NCBI GenBank assembly: GCA_038496445.1
Contig: JALMLS010000072.1
Location: forward strand, 96,754-160,753
Direction of reading: 5' to 3'
Length of the DNA: 64,000 bases
From: Trichosphaerium sp. ATCC 40318
Taxonomy: Eukaryota > Discosea > Flabellinia > Trichosidae
Shown one piece after another: positions 47,882 through 57,909 of the stretch (positions are counted from its first letter, which is position 1; the number at the start of each line of letters is the position of its first letter). The translations under genes were made by a program, and so were the position numbers. Under the pieces are notes generated by a model that did no database searches, was not told the origin of the DNA, and saw only the letters and a program-made list of their open reading frames with translations.

Positions 47882-50277
47882 ATGAAAAGCAACGTTTCCT
47901 CACTTTTTGTGCTTTTCTTGTGCTTCTCAGGTATTATAACAATACTAGCACAAGAACCAATATACCTTTCTTCTTCTGGTGGTACTCCAGCTCCAAATTG
48001 CGGCTCTAAAGAAACGTGCGCATTTGTATTTGTATAAATACTTCTAAACTATTTATACAGTCCTTGTGGGTCATTACAAGATGCTGTATGTGTCGCCACG
48101 TGTTTTAATGTCAAACCTGCCCCAATTAACAAATCTGTAATATACGTTGCAGATGGCGTGTACTCAGGTACGAAAGGAAGAATAACAGCACGATATTGTT
48201 CTTTTTTTATCCGCTCATTGCTGATACTTATCCTAGGACCCAAAAATTACGGGGTATCGATGTCTGGAACATGTGGAGAATGCACGAGAGGACCTTACTT
48301 CTCTATTGCTGATGATTTTCGAATTATCGGTGGCACACCCGAAAACATTAACTTTGAACCAAAAGCACGTGCTTTTTTCAGACCTAAACAATACAATGCT
48401 CCATATTCTTATTCCTTTGTAGGCTAATATATCATGTGAATACAATATTGGTGGCTTTAAGTCATATTACAACCTAGGTACAAATACATGAACAACAGCG
48501 TGTGTATCTACTTTCAGTTTTAACTTGTTGATCATAGGTATTTCACACATTACATTATCTGGCTTGATATTTGACAAGTGTCGTCCTTTCCGAGCCGACT
48601 ATGCTGTCTTGACTGTCTACGCTGAGGATGCTGTACTTAATATCAATAATTGCTTGTTTACAAAGTAAAAAGAGAACAAAGACACCATGTACTGACTTCA
48701 TTACGTAGATCTTTGGGAAGCCCAGTATTTTTCTGGAGTGGTGGCGTACTCAATGTTACTGGTACAGTATTCTCGTACAACACTGGTATGGGTTCGTATG
48801 TTGATCAGAGTGGGTTGTCTATTCAGTCTGGTAACGAACATGGAATGGAAGTGTATGTTGACAACTGCACGTTTATTGGTAACACAAATTTCAACACCAA
48901 GGTACTTTCCTAGGAAACTCGCACTAGCGATTCATATCAAACAAACTGATTTCTAACTTTTTCACAGGACGCAACTCCTAATTGCGGAGCTGGTATATAT
49001 TTTAGTGCAAACAATGCTTATGGAAGATTGACAATAACGAATTCTCACTTTGAAAGAAACATGTACTAAAAACTGTTTTTTTTGGATTTGTTTAAGCATT
49101 CATTCCTGACCCACTCACTAGGGCTGATCAAGGATCTGTTTTGTGCTTATCAAATGTTACAGTGGTAAGATATTATTTATATTTGTCTCTGACACACTCT
49201 GTTCGATGAGAGTGGCTTTTGTTCTAATTCGTTTATGTAGACAGCAGAACATACTTCATTCATCAAGAATAGTGCAATGAATGATGGAGGAGGTTCGGTT
49301 TCTTTGAAGATTTGTCAGCTATTTCTTTTCTTACATTGTTTTCTAGTGATGTTTTTTCGATCTGGAACCAATGCAAGATTCTGTAATGACGTATCATGTA
49401 CGCAAAGAAGGCAACAACAACTCCTTTTTTTTTAAGTTGAATCTTATTTGGAACATTCTTCAACTTGACAGACTCCATCTAGTTTCTGAGAATGTTGCTC
49501 GCAGAGGCGATTTAGTAAGCATGTATGGAGCAAAGTTAGTTTGTAATACAACAGTCTTCACAGCAGGTACATTTCAAGCTTAAAAACAATTGCCTTTGCT
49601 AAGTTGGTTTTTTTGTTAGATAAAATTGACGCTACAGACGATGCAACTGTTGAAGATTGTGTTACTGGGCCAACTAAAAAACCTGTTCCTCCGTTGACAC
49701 CAGTAACTATGCACCGCCGTGTAGTATCCTGGCAAATTACAAGTACGTCTTAAACAAGAATCACTTCAACACTAAGCAATCGCCTCAAAACATTAAAAAA
49801 ACTAAAGTATTTTTCTCAACAGCTTTCGTTCTGGTTGTTTTGATTATCCTTCTTGGTGGATGCTCCATGGTTTGCTACTATAGAAAAAAGGCCCGATACG
49901 CAAAAATTACAAACATGTATAAGCTCTAAAGGTAGAATAAACTGTGTAATCCTATTGTTGTTGTCGCCTAAGCACGTAACTGTTTGGTTAACTATAACAC
50001 CTTTCGTCTCTCAAGGCCGTTGGTTGCTGCGAAAATCTGTGCTTTGTGCGGACGTAATCAATCTTCAAGCATACCATCAGCCCTACAGAAGGCCCTTCAC
50101 AAATGCAATTTATCGCAGAAAGATTTTTTGGTCTGAAAAAAATGCAATTTGTTTTAATTCACGTGACTTTCTGCTCTCTTAGACTCACATAAGCTCCATA
50201 AGGACAAACTAATGGCATTGCTTGCTGAGTTACAAAACTACCTAAGTTCACAAACCGTCCCGAAAAAACAGGCTTAG
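47882..50277 (+). CDS. Type I membrane protein with right-handed beta-helix ectodomain
   Basis: The start ATG at 47882 gives a signal peptide (MKSNVSSLFVLFLCFSGIIT). The ectodomain repeats short strands with N-rich turns typical of pectin-lyase-like beta-helices: GSLQDAVCVATCFN, SHITLSGLIFDKCRPFRADY, DAVLNINNCLFTNN, GGVLNVTGTVFSYNTGMGSY, MEVYVDNCTFIGNTNFNTKD, GRLTITNSHFERN, VTAEHTSFIKNSAMNDGG. A Pro-rich stalk (PTKKPVPPLTPVT) precedes one membrane helix (FVLVVLIILLGGCSMVCYY) and a basic RKKARYAK. The frame stops at 49929, but an intron from AACAT|GTATAA to CTCAAG joins an exon with PLVAAKICALCGRNQSSSIP and a last exon LHKDKLMALLAELQNYLSSQ ending TAG at 50277; I prefer this longer form. Many protists have such surface proteins of unknown ligand. 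Confidence 0.75.
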
Positions 50278-50457
50278 ACAAAATAGCGTTATCAGGTCAA
50301 ATCCTGCTTCACGTTTTTTCTTTTTCTGAAATATGAGACTGCACAAAAACAAGATGTACTTTGCTTCTTTTTAATTACAGATAACCAGCATTTCACTACT
50401 TATGAAGGCTAATATTATGCCTATACAAACTTTCTCTGATTCAGACTAGTGCCAAGT

Positions 50458-53400
50458 TCATTCTTTCTTCTTTCCTCTTTTTTTCTTCTCTCTTGCTACT
50501 TCAGTCTGCTCATTTACAAGTGTGCTGTTTGATGAAGACTTGACTGCTATTTCCTCAGTATAAGATATCACTTCTGTAGTGTTTTCATCTGCTATGCTGC
50601 TATCCTCTGTGTATGAAGTATCATTTGCTCTTTCGTTTTTCAACTTTGCAACTTCAGCTTCTAGTTCTTCAACACGTAATCTCAGGTGACTATTGACTGG
50701 TGTTTCACTTCTCAAGTTGCGATTATTTGTGCTAGTATTCTTCATAGAAACCTCCGTCATTGACTCCTTCTCTCTTGTCATGTATACCATCTTAGGAATA
50801 AGAAGAACCAGAACTGATGATAGGGGTCCAAGAACGATACATAATGATCGTAGAATGTACAAAAGTTCTCTATTCGATGGTCCAAAAAACTAAAGAAAAA
50901 AATGAGAAAAAGATGAAGAAACTACAGTTTTCTTTCGCATCACCATTTGATAAAAAAAATAATTAACTTACTTGAATGACAATAAAAAGATCAACAAAGA
51001 AATTCAATATATAAACAGCCAGCCCAATCAACCTAAAATGTCAAATCAATAGACTAAACTCCAAAGATAAAAAATCTGAAACAAATCGCGTTTTCAGATT
51101 CACGTCGTACTTTGTTTCATTGTACAACAGAGACTTCAACTTCCATATTCTGAATACCCAGTAAAGTCCATATACAAGAACACCCAAGTTGACAACACCA
51201 AGTATCGATACAAATATGATATCCACCTTGTTATTTTGACAAAGTAAAAATCATCTGATAAGATATGCTCATTCTCAATCTCAAGTCTCGCTTTTCCTTT
51301 ACTTACGATTGTCCATAACACGAGTATCACAATTTCAATACCGAGTATAATACCGACAATAGGAAGAATCATTGCATTCGTCACTTTGAATACTTCCAAA
51401 GACTTGACTAAAAAGATTTGTCCTATCCGGTAAACACGTGCAAATAACGCTCCATAAGTCAACTATAACAATAAATCAAAACCAAAATGATTAATAATTA
51501 GCTTACACCAAACCCTACAGCAAGAAGCCATCGACATAGGCTACAATGTAAATCGTTTGTGTGAAGAGACCAAAAGAAAACGGAAGAATACATCAGAATT
51601 GTACCACACTAAAGGCAGGTAAGTATTCGCCTGACTGACGAAGATAAAAAGGTAAAACAGCAAAAAACCTATAATGACTTACCAGCATGAGTACCACAAA
51701 CAACGGTTGAGAAGCGCGAATCACGAGGTTGTTCCTTGCCAAAATCACAAATATTATCAAGCCAATTGTCAACAGTATAACCACCCCAACAAGACATGCA
51801 ATAGCGCGCTCACTAGTGTACACTAACAACCACTTACTATTTCATATTTCATAGCAAACCTCTACTTGTTAACGTACAATACCATCCATAGCTTGTTTGA
51901 CGTTGATCCCATCTTGGAACTGGATAAACTACACCCTTTGTAGCTGCGAATAGAGGAGCTACAATTTCATAGTTTAAGTCTTTATCAAGTTGATAAGTCA
52001 GAACATTTCTTCCAGCGTTTTGACCATATCTATTAATCTGAAACTCTCCACTGAACCCTCTCATATCCATTGTATCAATCGCAGATTGTATTAAATCTGG
52101 ATCTAAAGAGCTAGAGAATAAAATGAGAACACGTTTCTAGTTTTCTTCAAAAAAATGTCTTCATTCGTCTTACTTTGCTTTCTCAACTGCGTATTGAATT
52201 ATATATCCCGTCGTGTATCCAGAAGTTCCATGATGTCTGGGTTCCCTGTCGAATTTGTCTTTGTACTTTTTTGCAAATTGACGACCTGAAGAGAGAGTAG
52301 TGCTATTAGATATGAAGTGATGATATCGAACAGAAGGATCAGTTTCTTCATATACTTCAGAACTAAGCCTCTCATCAAACTATAAAAATAATCTTAGTAT
52401 TGTCGTCTACTTTACCGCTACATACAATACTCCCCGCCACCATCACATACTGCGCGTCTGGTCCTATGTTTTCTTGAACAACCTCAGGTACAACCAGACA
52501 AGGAATTGAAAGTAAAAAAGCCTATACAAATGATTGAAAGATACCGAAGTAAAGGTTGCTATTAAGTACCTTTGGATTAAATCCAAGCTCACGAGAAAGA
52601 CGCAATAACGATGAACAAGAGTTCCATGTACCACCAACAAGCACATCTATTCATTTTAATGATATTGGATCAGGTAAGAGTTTAAATACAAACCAGGTTT
52701 TATCTCTATCAATTCTGCTATCATTTCTTTCAAATCCTTTTCTTGACCATCAGGATCAAATCTGCTGCTTATTTGCTTTTGATACACACACTCTAGCTTC
52801 AAGAATCCCATATCTCTTATAGCACCCTCTGCAACACCAACCAAAGCAGCTAGTATTCATTATAAAACGTTAAATAAGTGGATTGTAACTCGCAACGTAC
52901 GTTCCCAATAAACTGCAATTCTTTTTGTTCCTTGGATTGTCAGGATATTAAGTGCTTCACGCATAAAAGAAATCGTAGGTATGATGAGCTCTATGGTATA
53001 TGGAAGTCGTCTACCAAATGCATTCTCACATGGATATGCTAGATTTTCATCACAGATAAGTAAAGCAGGTACTCCCGATGCAGCTACAACAAAAAAGTAA
53101 ATACCATAAGCCAGTTTTGACTATTTCTTTGTTGATGAAAAAACCACGTGTACAACATGATTACGCACGTTCAATACTGTTAACTTTATGCTCATGACCA
53201 ACAATAGCAGCAGGTAGACCATAGTTAATCGTACGAGGCTAAATAATGAAAGTTACAAAAATTCTGTAATTGTTTCGAACCCAATTGGAGGAAGTGACTC
53301 GTGAATTCAAGAGACGTACCAAAATTAAAAAGTTCACATCATGATCATTCACCAGTTGTAGTGCAGCAGTAGTAGAAGCATTTACCGTAGTTTCTAATAC

Positions 53401-53764
53401 GAAATATTATGAAAAAAAAAAAACTACACGTGCAGCAACAGCCTCAAACCTCTAACTCCGAACAAAAAGTCAAAAACGTACCAATAAACTTGAAAATAAT
53501 TTCGACTCTATAAGTCTCGTTGTTTATTAGAAACCCTCCGCGTTTATTTACCTAGTTACACGTTAATTAAAGCCGAAAACAGTCTTTGATTATTAACGTT
53601 TTTCGGAGTACCTCCTCCAGCCACATTTCTTGCCCACGACGAGAGTCAATTGAATCTTGTGTAAACGGTGAGTCTAGGTAAATGCTCCCAATCCTGAAGA
53701 CTCGATCGGTTGAACCCTTTATAGCTGATAGAGCTAATATAAAACATATAACAGAGAGGTTCAT
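50458..53764 (-). CDS. Class C (GABA-B/mGluR-like) G-protein-coupled receptor
   Basis: The start ATG at 53764 opens a signal peptide (MNLSVICFILALSAIKG) and then a bilobed periplasmic-binding-like ectodomain: RVFRIGSIYLDSPFTQDSID, TTAALQLVNDHDVNFLILP, SGVPALLICDENLAYPC, GTKRIAVYWE, VGVAEGAIRDMGFLKLECVY, DVLVGGTWNSCSSLLRLSRE, GFSGEFQINRYGQNAGRNVL. Seven membrane segments follow, among them IACLVGVVILLTIGLIIFVI, SQPLFVVLMLVG, CRWLLAVGFGLTYGALFARV, AMILPIVGIILGIEIVILVL and LLYILRSLCIVLGPLSSVLV. The cytoplasmic tail has a coiled coil (LRLRVEELEAEVAKLKNERA), as in GABA-B receptors, and a basic end (KKKRGKKKE), stop at 50458. It likely senses amino acids or a similar small ligand. Confidence 0.88.
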
Positions 53765-54243
53765 AGGCGCAGTATGTGAAGCCTATAAAGGAAATTTCAG
53801 GTCTTTGGATATTTAAGTTACTTTCTAAAAAATCACAATTAAGCCTGACTGGGATATAAACTACGATTCTCATGTAAGGATGGATAGTTGAGCAGGAGGT
53901 AACATTATTTATATTTTGGGATATTGAGAGCAAGCAATGATAAATTAGGCTTCTTGTTAGGGGCCTATGATAACACAAAAGGATCAATGATCAACATTGC
54001 AGTGAATGGTTACAAATTTGAGAGTACGTTTGTTCCAACTTTCCTGACGTTCTAGACCTTTTAGAATTGTGAATATCCAGCTCCTCTAATAAGGTAAAAA
54101 AGTTGCTTAGTGTAGTACAAAAAGGTTATGATTAACAACAAAAAAAGTATGTGGTGATCGCGTCTCGTTGCCTTTAAATAGAAGTTACACTCAAGTTTTA
54201 TTTTAAACCATGGAGTGCAACAATACTAAACGAAGAAAACACG
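53765..54243. other. Intergenic; no supported gene
   Basis: Between the receptor start and the tRNA-like locus. No frame with support. Confidence 0.45.
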
Positions 54244-54319
54244 CTGCAGGTGGGTGCTCTACCACTGAGCTACGGCGAGAAAACTCTACCGGGAGGATTT
54301 GAACCTCCGACCTCCAAAT
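54244..54319 (-). tRNA. tRNA-Cys-like locus with 3' half upstream of 5' half (possible permuted tRNA)
   Basis: On the minus strand a tRNA 3' half comes first (54319-54284): position 38 A, stem TTTGG, variable AGGTC, T-stem GGAGG, T-loop TTCAAAT, T-stem CCTCC, acceptor CGGTAGAG. After a TTTT spacer (54283-54280) a 5' half follows (54279-54244): acceptor CTCGCCG, TA, D-arm GCTCAGTGGTAGAGC, A, then CCCAC and CTGCAG containing anticodon GCA. Joined in 5'-then-3' order the loop reads CTGCAGA with variable AGGTC, as in eukaryotic tRNA-Cys. Pol III A- and B-box motifs are both present, in reversed order. Weak points: the anticodon stem pairs at only 3 of 5 positions and the acceptor stem has a bulge. 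It could instead be two tRNA remnants. Confidence 0.45.
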
Positions 54320-54527
54320 CATAAAGACCCGATGACATTCTTGCACCACGTCAAAGTAAGTCTTTGACTCAATAGTTATACATCTCATTCATCAAAACAA
54401 ATTTATTGTGGCTTGGACAGTAGTTTCGCTTGTTGTTACAATACTATGTGAGAATTTTCTGTAGTTTATGTGCACGATAATTCGCGAAGTAAAACAGTGC
54501 GTGTTTGCCAAGTGAGAGCAACTAAGC

Positions 54528-54794
54528 ATGATTGCATATATTGCTAACCAAAAGGGTTTTCTGACATTTTTCTTTACATTTCTTATTGCCACGTGTTATG
54601 TGAAGCTCATGGGAAGAAAGGCGGATATCTTGGCAACTATGCAAATAGAAGTCAGTGATCGTACCTTAAAGCAGGACATATTTCTGAGATATCCTGTACT
54701 AGTTCAAACGCAACATGTTCCTTCTTATCGAGCTAACCCAACCGCCATTTACAAAGGTTCTCCATGTGGATATGAGGCGACATCAGAATTTTGA
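54528..54794 (+). CDS. Small putative membrane protein, unknown
   Basis: An 88-codon ATG frame with one hydrophobic stretch near the start (GFLTFFFTFLIATCYV) followed by a hydrophilic part. No family or intron is seen. It lies in an otherwise empty interval next to the tRNA-like locus, with a CACGTG inside the frame at about 54591. It may be a chance frame. Confidence 0.3.
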   Translation: MIAYIANQKGFLTFFFTFLIATCYVKLMGRKADILATMQIEVSDRTLKQDIFLRYPVLVQTQHVPSYRANPTAIYKGSPCGYEATSEF

Positions 54795-54930
54795 CGACTT
54801 TTCCGAAGGCTGAAAAGAATTAAAGTCCACAACTTTGTACAGTACAGCGTTTTTTTATTTTTGACAAAGGTTGAAATCTGAGTTTTTTCTGTTTTTCCAT
54901 GACGAGTCTCTAGCGTTTTGAGTCACGACT

Positions 54931-57540
54931 TTACAAATCATCAGGATCTAGGTAACCCATTGTTGGATCATCTTCTTCTTCTTTGTGTGTGAAAATAGCT
55001 TGATACTTTGATCCAGGACAAGGTACTTTCAAACCAAGATCCTTTGAGAAATTCTTTATAACACTCTGAAGTGAACTGCATTTTGCTTTTCCGATTTGGT
55101 ACTTTCCTCCTGGAGAGTGCTGTACACGGAAGTGGTTAACTTTCACCTCTTTTTTCTTACCACTCTTTGCTTTTGCAGATATTGCATAAGAACCTGGGTC
55201 ACGTGAACTAAACCTGACCAAATACGTTCCTGAAAAAAATTTGTGAATACCCAAGAATAAAATAAGAAAATCATTGCTTACCTGTTCTAGAAGCTCCTTT
55301 TAAAAGTTTTTCTGTTTGACCAGATGAAATATCTCCGTGAAACCACTCTTCTGATAAAACACTACGAACCTAACAGCACACGGTCAATAAACATATAAAG
55401 AATGAAAGTTTGATTTTTTTTAACGGTTTTTTTAACCTTGCTCCTCCACGTACAGTGTCTAGTGTTTCTTTACCATTAAGAGGTCCAAACCATTGTAGGA
55501 ATCTATAAAAACTATCCATGGTAACTTCATCATCCTTGGCTACCAGGAATTAATGTTACAAGCATCAAAAAAAAAAAAAGCATTTCTTTGCTTCAATAAA
55601 AAAGCAGTACCTAACAACATCTCTAAGCAAGCCGTCATCTCCTCATTCACCAGCTCTTTACCCAGAAATTTTGTAAATTTTGCAATAAATTCATCCCACG
55701 TGACCTCTGTCTAAACGAAACGACGCATAAGTAAAACTCAAGAAAACTTTTTGGATTTGTTTATAAAACTGTTCTTGCTTTACCTCTTCTTTGAAGTATT
55801 TCTTCCAAAACCTGATACCACGTTTATCTTTCAATGTCCCTTCAATCACAATACTCTCAAAATCATCCAGAATCTAATTTAAAACCATTTTAGCACGTGT
55901 AGAACCAATAAAATTCGAAGAAATTAACTGTTAAATAAAAAAAATTTCGTAACGTACGTCTTGGAATGATGGCCTGTTCTCTGGGTTAGCATCCCAGCCT
56001 ATAACAATTCAGTTAGTAGATGAACCTGCACAAAAAGCCAAAAGGGTTTTAAGCTTTTTTTAAACGTACAAGCTTCCAATATCTTTTTGAGTGTTGGTGG
56101 GCAGTTAGCAGGTATAACAGGGCGCTTATGCTCTTGACATACAGCCTGCACCATAGAAGAGTATGTTTCGATTTCAGGGAACGGATCAGAACCAGTTAAA
56201 ATCTCCCATAAGACCATACCGTAACTGTATAAATCGCACTTTTCATTATACCTAAAAACAAAAAATGTTAATTACCAATACTTTACTCACAGCAATCAAA
56301 ACGTACGATTCATTCTGTAGGACCTCAGGTGCGATCCATAATGGTGTACCAACGGTTCCATACGCTGCAGGATCATCTCCTTGAGCTTTAACATGACTTA
56401 GACCGAAATCAGCCTAAAATTCTATTACAACTGTTCACTGCCAATCACAAGCAAAAAAAAAAACACAAATTGTTCTGCTTTATCATAAATAATTTATCTT
56501 CAACGTACAACTTTAACACGGCCATCTTCATCCACCAATAAATTAGGTGTCTTCAAATCCCTAGAAGAAAACACGTGAACAACAGCAAACGTTTGACAGC
56601 AAAAAAAAAAAACAATTTGTTTTTTTATGTTAATTATTCAGATAAATCCTTCTGCGCAGCACAAACAAAGCGGTTTTTGATGATCGTGAGCTCAAAAAAA
56701 AAAGGTGAATTGTGATCAACCTACCTGTGAATGGTGACAGGGTCTGTGTTATGTAAGCAGTTCATTCCCTGTGCTGCCTGTCTAGCCATGTCCATACGTT
56801 GAGCAAACGTTAACTTTTTTTTTTCCCTTTTAAGTACTTTGCGAACAGAGCCCTGATAGTTTTAAACGCGTCAGGAATAATATTTTACCAGATAGCCGTA
56901 AAGTGAAAGAAAAAAAAAACTGCAAAAACGTTTATCGGTCAGAAACGACGCTAAATTTTAGTTGAAGTTGGTAAAAACGCCATGAGATGGTTTATATCTA
57001 CCTTACGCATGAGTTCTGTGACTATCATTAAATCCCCTACTTCAGTACAAGCCCCCATAAATAATAATACGTTGGGGTGTTTTAGATTACTACGTAATAT
57101 CGTTAGTCCCGTTTAGAGCATTTTTAATAATGACATGCCTGAAAAGCGCTATTTCTTTTCTGAATGCATCTAATGTGTTCTGATTTGGATCCTGTATTAT
57201 TAGGCGCTTAACAGCGACGTCCTTGCCGTGAAGTGTACCCTCAAACACCTCACCAAATGTACCAACACCTAGTTTTTTACCCATTGTGATGTCACTCTTG
57301 CCTATTTCGAATCTTGAAGCCATTAGAAGCAATTAGCGGTGATCGTGTACTTTTGTAGTTGTTTCTCGAATTCAGCCCTCTCCTCTGACGTAGCTTCTCT
57401 CTCTTGCACCCCGCCTTTTGCTATACTAGAAACACTCGCTGAACCGCGAATATTAACCTACAATTGAATTAGACATACAAATACGCTTAGGAGTATCATC
57501 GTGCCTTTTTTTTTCTAGAATGAGGGCCGGAAGCTGCCAT
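54931..57540 (-). CDS. SHK-type protein kinase with C-terminal SH2 domain
   Basis: Tyrosine-kinase-like kinase of the kind described in Dictyostelium (shkA-E). Kinase: KLGVGTFGEVFEG (P-loop), VAVKRL (catalytic Lys), VTIHR|DLKTPNLLVDEDG (HRD), VADFGLSH (DFG), GTPLWIAPEVLQNESYNEK (APE), SYGMVLWEILTGSDPFPEIE. A linker with ILDDFESIVIEGTLKDKRG follows, and an SH2 domain: EEWFHGDISSGQTEKLLKGA, GTYLVRFSSRDPGSYAISAK (FLVR-like Arg), VNHFRVQHSPGGKYQIG. It ends GYLDPDDL-stop at 54931. The N-terminal exons are inferred: MAASGPHSRKKK from ATG at 57540, a GC-AG intron (GCACGA donor), then NIRGSASVSSIAKGG and, after an intron opening GTACAC, FEIGKSDITMG. If that intron is wrong the start would be ATG 57323. 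Confidence 0.88.
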
Positions 57541-57909
57541 TTGAAGTTATGTATGTTCACAACTTTAATAAACGTAGATACAGAGGTGGTTCAAACAAGG
57601 TAGATTAATGACACGCAAAAAGAGAGATGCTGTGACAATAAATTTAACGCCTGAAAAAAGTGGAATGGACAGTTTTTTGTTTTGTACTGCCGCGTTTTTT
57701 CTTCAAAAAAAACCTGAGAATTCGCGTGACCGGCGGTTATTTATTACGCTGATTGAAGATATTCTTTGAGAGCGTAGACCCCTATGGATAGTTATATGTA
57801 CTATATCTTGCTCTAGAAACATAAGGTTTTTACTTGTTACACTTTGTACAGCCCATTAAAAAAAAAAGAGTTTTGATGAAATTTTTTTTTCGAGTTTTTT
57901 TTTTTCTTT

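Noticed and set aside
54284-54375. A conventional tRNA ending at the same 3' half, with its 5' part upstream
   Set aside because: An upstream segment pairs partly with the acceptor, but no D-arm with GG and no 5-pair anticodon stem can be drawn.
54203-54388. Minus-strand 61-codon frame containing WRSEVQILP and SSVVEH
   Set aside because: This is the familiar chance translation of tRNA T-arm and D-arm sequence; the locus is better read as tRNA halves.
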